Below the pieces are notes generated by a model. It did no database searches and was not told where the DNA came from. It saw only the letters and a list, made by a program, of their open reading frames with translations. From the NCBI GenBank assembly GCA_025362315.1, contig JANYGP010000098.1:1-64000 (forward strand): DNA of 64,000 nt, in the 5' to 3' direction. The position numbers and the translations under genes were made by a program. Shown one piece after another: positions 61,146 to 64,000 of the stretch; position 1 is the stretch's first letter, and each line of letters starts with the position of its first letter. Source of the DNA: Polaromonas sp. (GTDB lineage Bacteria; Pseudomonadota; Gammaproteobacteria; Burkholderiales; Burkholderiaceae_C).

Positions 61146-62417
61146 ATGCGTAAATACCTGCCTTCTTTCCTGCGCCATGTTGGCCCAGGTGTTGTTACGG
61201 GCGCGGCTGATGATGACCCGTCTGGCATCGCCACCTACACCCAGGCGGGTGCGCAGTTTGGCACCGGTCTGTTGTGGACAGTGTTTTTGTCATTGCCTTT
61301 CATGATTGCCATTCAACTGGTCAGCGCGCGCATTGGCCGCGTGACCGGCAAAGGTGTGGCGGCCAACATGCGTGACCACACACCGCGCGCGTTTTTGCTC
61401 ACCATGGTGGTGCTGCTGGTGGTGGCCAACACGATCAACATTGCCGCTGATATTGCTGCCATGGGTGAAGCACTGCAGCTGGTGGCAGGTGGGGGCGCGC
61501 ACTTTCACGCAGTGGTGTTTGGCGTGGTGACAGTGCTGCTGCAAGTGTTGGTGCCGTACCGCAAGCTGGCCCCCATTTTGAAGTGGCTGACCCTGTTTTT
61601 GTTTGCTTACGTGATAGCTGCGTTCATCGTCGACGTGCCGTGGACAAAGGTGCTGCATGACTTGGTGATTCCCAAGCTGCAGTGGACATCTGGCTATTGG
61701 ATGATGATTGTGGCGCTGCTGGGCACCACGATTTCGCCGTACCTGTTTTTTTGGCAGGCTTCGCAGGAAGTTGAAGAGCTTCGGCTGAAGGGCCAAGGGC
61801 TGGGCACGGACAGCGACGTGCGTGATGAGTTAAAACGTGTCAAGCGTGACACGTTGATTGGCATGACATTTTCTAATGGCATCGCATTTTTCGTGATGTT
61901 GCTGGGCGGCGTGGTGCTGTATGGCGCGGGCATTCATGAAGTGACTTCTGCCGCGCAAGCAGCGCAGGCGCTGCGGCCGCTGGCGGGTGACTTTGCGTTT
62001 TTGCTGTTTGCGGGCGGCATCATTGCCACTGGCTTGCTGGCTGTGCCGGTGCTGGCATCGTCTGCAGCATACGCCGTGGCCGAAGCATTCAACTGGACCG
62101 AAGGGCTGGAGCGCCAATGGTTTGAGGCCAAGCGTTTTTACGCCATCATTGCCTTGGCCACTCTCGTTGGCACTGGCCTGGACTTCACGCCGATAGACCC
62201 GATGAAAGCGCTGTACTGGAGCGCCGTCATCAACGGTGTGGTGGCTGTGCCCATCATGGTGGGCCTGATGCTGCTGGCAAGTAAAAAAGAAGTGATGGGC
62301 AACTTCACATCGGGCCTGAAGACGCGCTGGTTTGGCTGGGGCGGCGTGGGCGTGATGGGCTTTGCGGTGCTGATGATGTTGTGGGATGTATTTCGTCAGG
62401 CAACAAGTGCTGCTTGA
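61146..62417 (+). CDS. Nramp-family divalent metal/proton transporter, atypical
   Basis: 423 residues with about eleven hydrophobic segments. The TM1 metal site, usually DPGN, reads ADDDPSGIATYTQAGAQ, and the TM6 MPH region reads TISPYLFFWQASQEVEE, so both canonical metal motifs are changed, as in Nramp-related magnesium transporters or relatives with altered substrate. No damage. Uncertain substrate; not obviously linked to purine breakdown. Confidence 0.85.
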   Translation: MRKYLPSFLRHVGPGVVTGAADDDPSGIATYTQAGAQFGTGLLWTVFLSLPFMIAIQLVSARIGRVTGKGVAANMRDHTPRAFLLTMVVLLVVANTINIAADIAAMGEALQLVAGGGAHFHAVVFGVVTVLLQVLVPYRKLAPILKWLTLFLFAYVIAAFIVDVPWTKVLHDLVIPKLQWTSGYWMMIVALLGTTISPYLFFWQASQEVEELRLKGQGLGTDSDVRDELKRVKRDTLIGMTFSNGIAFFVMLLGGVVLYGAGIHEVTSAAQAAQALRPLAGDFAFLLFAGGIIATGLLAVPVLASSAAYAVAEAFNWTEGLERQWFEAKRFYAIIALATLVGTGLDFTPIDPMKALYWSAVINGVVAVPIMVGLMLLASKKEVMGNFTSGLKTRWFGWGGVGVMGFAVLMMLWDVFRQATSAA

Positions 62418-62520
62418 TCGACAGTGTTCAGGGGTGAGGCCGGTTATGCGTTTGACTGGCCACAAAACCTCATGTGCATTGTCAAAGCTGCAAATCAATG
62501 CTGCTTCGTAGAGCCGCGCT

Positions 62521-63360
62521 TTAAAGCTGGTATTGCACCAGCAGCAACGGTGTTGTCGCTTTGCAGGAGTTGACCGGGAAGGCGGTACCGTTGTTGCAGC
62601 CAAACTTGTTGTTCCAGTATTCAACCCCGATGCCGGCAGTCAAACCGCTTTTGGCTCCCATCACATCAAACATGAAGCGGGCTTGTACCAGTGTTTCGGT
62701 TTTGGTTTCAGCACCAAAACCATCCTTTCCTTTGGGGCCAACAATGCTGCCAAACCCAGCAAACGTCCCGATGTCGCCAACAGGAATAGCCCAGGCTGTT
62801 GTCAATGCAGGCGCAACTTTAAATGACACGCCGCCGGCCGTCTTGCCTGGAAACACGATGCCGTTGTAGTTGTTTTCTTTAAGAGCGGACACGCCGACAT
62901 TCCAAAAACCAGCGCTCAATGGCATGGCTGCTTCCAGGCCAAGCCACAACTTCATGGGGGCGGGTGCAAAGGTGGTGTTTTTGGTACCCGCATCCAAGCG
63001 TGTTGTCAGACTCAAATCTTTGGCAAAACCATAGCCGGTCTTGTTGCCGGTCATCGCACTCAAAGAAAAATTACGCTGATAAAAGCCGTAGTATTCAGTA
63101 GCACCTTGACCACCACCGTTGGCAGGGTCGTTGGAGGCTGATTTCAAATAATCGATGTTAAAAAAATTGGTTCCCAATTTGTCTGTACTGAAGTGCGTGA
63201 ACGTCAAAATATTCTTTGACACTTTACTTGTCACGCCGGGCTCTGACTGGCTGGGTGCATATCGATATCCGACAGTGTTGCTGGCAAAGTCCGCAGCAAA
63301 AGCGCCGGTGGCCGTGCAGAGTATTGTGAGCAAAGCAGATAGTTTTAGCGTGCAAGTCAT
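62521..63360 (-). CDS. Tsx-like outer membrane protein
   Basis: 279 residues with a cleaved signal (CTATGAFAADFASN), Gly/aromatic alternating beta-barrel sequence and a hydrophobic end LLLVQYQL. Resembles nucleoside-specific channel Tsx/OmpK-type proteins (FTHFSTDKLGTNFFNIDYLKS, YYGFYQRNFSLS, GFGSIVGPKGKDG). In this locus an outer membrane channel for nucleosides or purines fits. Promoter lies within 63361-63520; xdhB ends there on the same strand. Confidence 0.75.
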   Translation of the reverse strand: MTCTLKLSALLTILCTATGAFAADFASNTVGYRYAPSQSEPGVTSKVSKNILTFTHFSTDKLGTNFFNIDYLKSASNDPANGGGQGATEYYGFYQRNFSLSAMTGNKTGYGFAKDLSLTTRLDAGTKNTTFAPAPMKLWLGLEAAMPLSAGFWNVGVSALKENNYNGIVFPGKTAGGVSFKVAPALTTAWAIPVGDIGTFAGFGSIVGPKGKDGFGAETKTETLVQARFMFDVMGAKSGLTAGIGVEYWNNKFGCNNGTAFPVNSCKATTPLLLVQYQL

Positions 63361-63520
63361 GTGAAGCGTCCTGTTGTTGGATGATGGGCTCTAAAAATGG
63401 CTACCCATTTAGCCATTCAACAACACAGAGCATTAAGCATGCCATGCTGGTCTGCCCGTTTTATTTCTCGTGTCAGCATGTGCGTTGTGCACATCAGCCC
63501 CAAATTGAGGAGCAGCAGGC

Positions 63521-64000
63521 TTAATTTGGTGCGCAGTTTGAACCGCTGTGTACTTCGGCGCAATCCGCCTGGGCGCGGGGCTGTGCCAAAAGTTGCAAGC
63601 TGTGCAATATGTTCTCAGCCGTGGCTGGCGCAGTCAGGACAACCCGCTTTTTCGCTGGATTGGCGTGAGCTACAGCGTCCTTGAGTGCTTCGAACACGCT
63701 GATGGCCAGCATGAACGGCGGCTCGCCCACGGCCTTGCTGCCAAACACATTGTCTTCACGGTTCGGCTCGGGCCAAAAGTCTATTTTGAAATGTGCGGGG
63801 ATGTCACCCGTCGCCGGGATTTTGTAGGTGCTGGGCGCATGTGTCGTCAGCAGGCCCTTGTCGTTCCACACCAATTGCTCGGTGGTCAGCCAGCCCATGC
63901 CCTGCACGAAGCCGCCTTCGATCTGGCCAATGTCAATGGCCGGGTTGATCGACGTGCCCACGTCGTGCAGGATGTCGACCTTCAACACCCGCGACTCGCC
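63521..64000 (-). CDS. xdhB: Xanthine dehydrogenase molybdopterin-binding subunit, 3' end
   Basis: 160 codons, open to the window edge (GESRVLKVDILHDVGTSINP). Landmarks: GGFVQGMGWLTTEQLVW, THAPSTYKIPATGDIP, FGSKAVGEPPFMLAISVFEALKDAV (the GxGE(P) region with the catalytic Glu). Oxidises hypoxanthine/xanthine to urate; XdhC at 52045 matures it. The gene runs leftward toward the Tsx-like gene, 160 bases ahead. Confidence 0.95.
   Translation of the reverse strand, partial: GESRVLKVDILHDVGTSINPAIDIGQIEGGFVQGMGWLTTEQLVWNDKGLLTTHAPSTYKIPATGDIPAHFKIDFWPEPNREDNVFGSKAVGEPPFMLAISVFEALKDAVAHANPAKKRVVLTAPATAENILHSLQLLAQPRAQADCAEVHSGSNCAPN

Overview
The window reads as chromosome of a betaproteobacterium, most likely Burkholderiales/Comamonadaceae (Polaromonas/Rhodoferax/Variovorax-like). 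The grounds are protein-level resemblance, the order fimV-truA-trpF-trpB-trpA next to leuC-leuD-leuB-asd, the many ATGA stop/start overlaps, and a dispersed roughly 50-bp repeat with the core AGGAGCTGCTTGCGCCC. The genus call is inference; no rRNA or tRNA gene was seen.

Layout. 1-1254: 3' end of clpA and its terminator. 1405-7726: a frameshifted SDR gene, a divergent MarR regulator and a three-gene MFS-type tripartite efflux pump (NodT lipoprotein, EmrA-like, EmrB-like). 7811-11017: a small accessory stretch with a trypsin-like protease fused to a DNA/RNA non-specific endonuclease, plus two unknown small genes, one perhaps HEPN-like. 11083-23833 (minus strand): tryptophan genes, truA, fimV, asd, and leuB/leuD/leuC; a HicAB toxin-antitoxin pair and an entericidin sit between leuC and leuD. 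24106-27958: a DUF1501/DUF1800 pair with a huge Ala-Pro repeat. 28448-28910: a hydrolase remnant.

28972-37232 (minus strand) is an eight-gene, mostly overlapping cluster: flavodoxin-fold oxidoreductase, cytosine-deaminase-like amidohydrolase, creatininase-family amidase, NMT1/THI5-like ABC importer and two PCMH-type FAD oxidases. It looks like uptake plus ring-opening catabolism of an unidentified N-heterocycle.

37473-64000 is dominated by purine and related nitrogen catabolism: two CDA-fold deaminases, a Rieske oxygenase, an ABC importer, an M20 amidohydrolase, a UraD-AllC fusion, PuuE, UraH, a TctC-type binding protein, XdhC, PuuD with a cytochrome c domain, glycerate kinase, an 8-oxoguanine-deaminase-like enzyme, a Tsx-like outer membrane protein and the end of XdhB. 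Together these give xanthine -> urate -> 5-hydroxyisourate -> OHCU -> allantoin -> allantoate and onward, with glycerate kinase a plausible end of the glyoxylate branch.

Two themes cut across the window. First, gene decay: the SDR, an alpha/beta hydrolase, a 2OG oxygenase fused by deletion to a VOC protein, an ABC binding protein with three in-frame stops, a GNAT and hicB are all damaged. Second, at least 16 copies of the dispersed repeat occur, some inside or ending coding sequences, and several keep hairpins with what look like compensating base changes.
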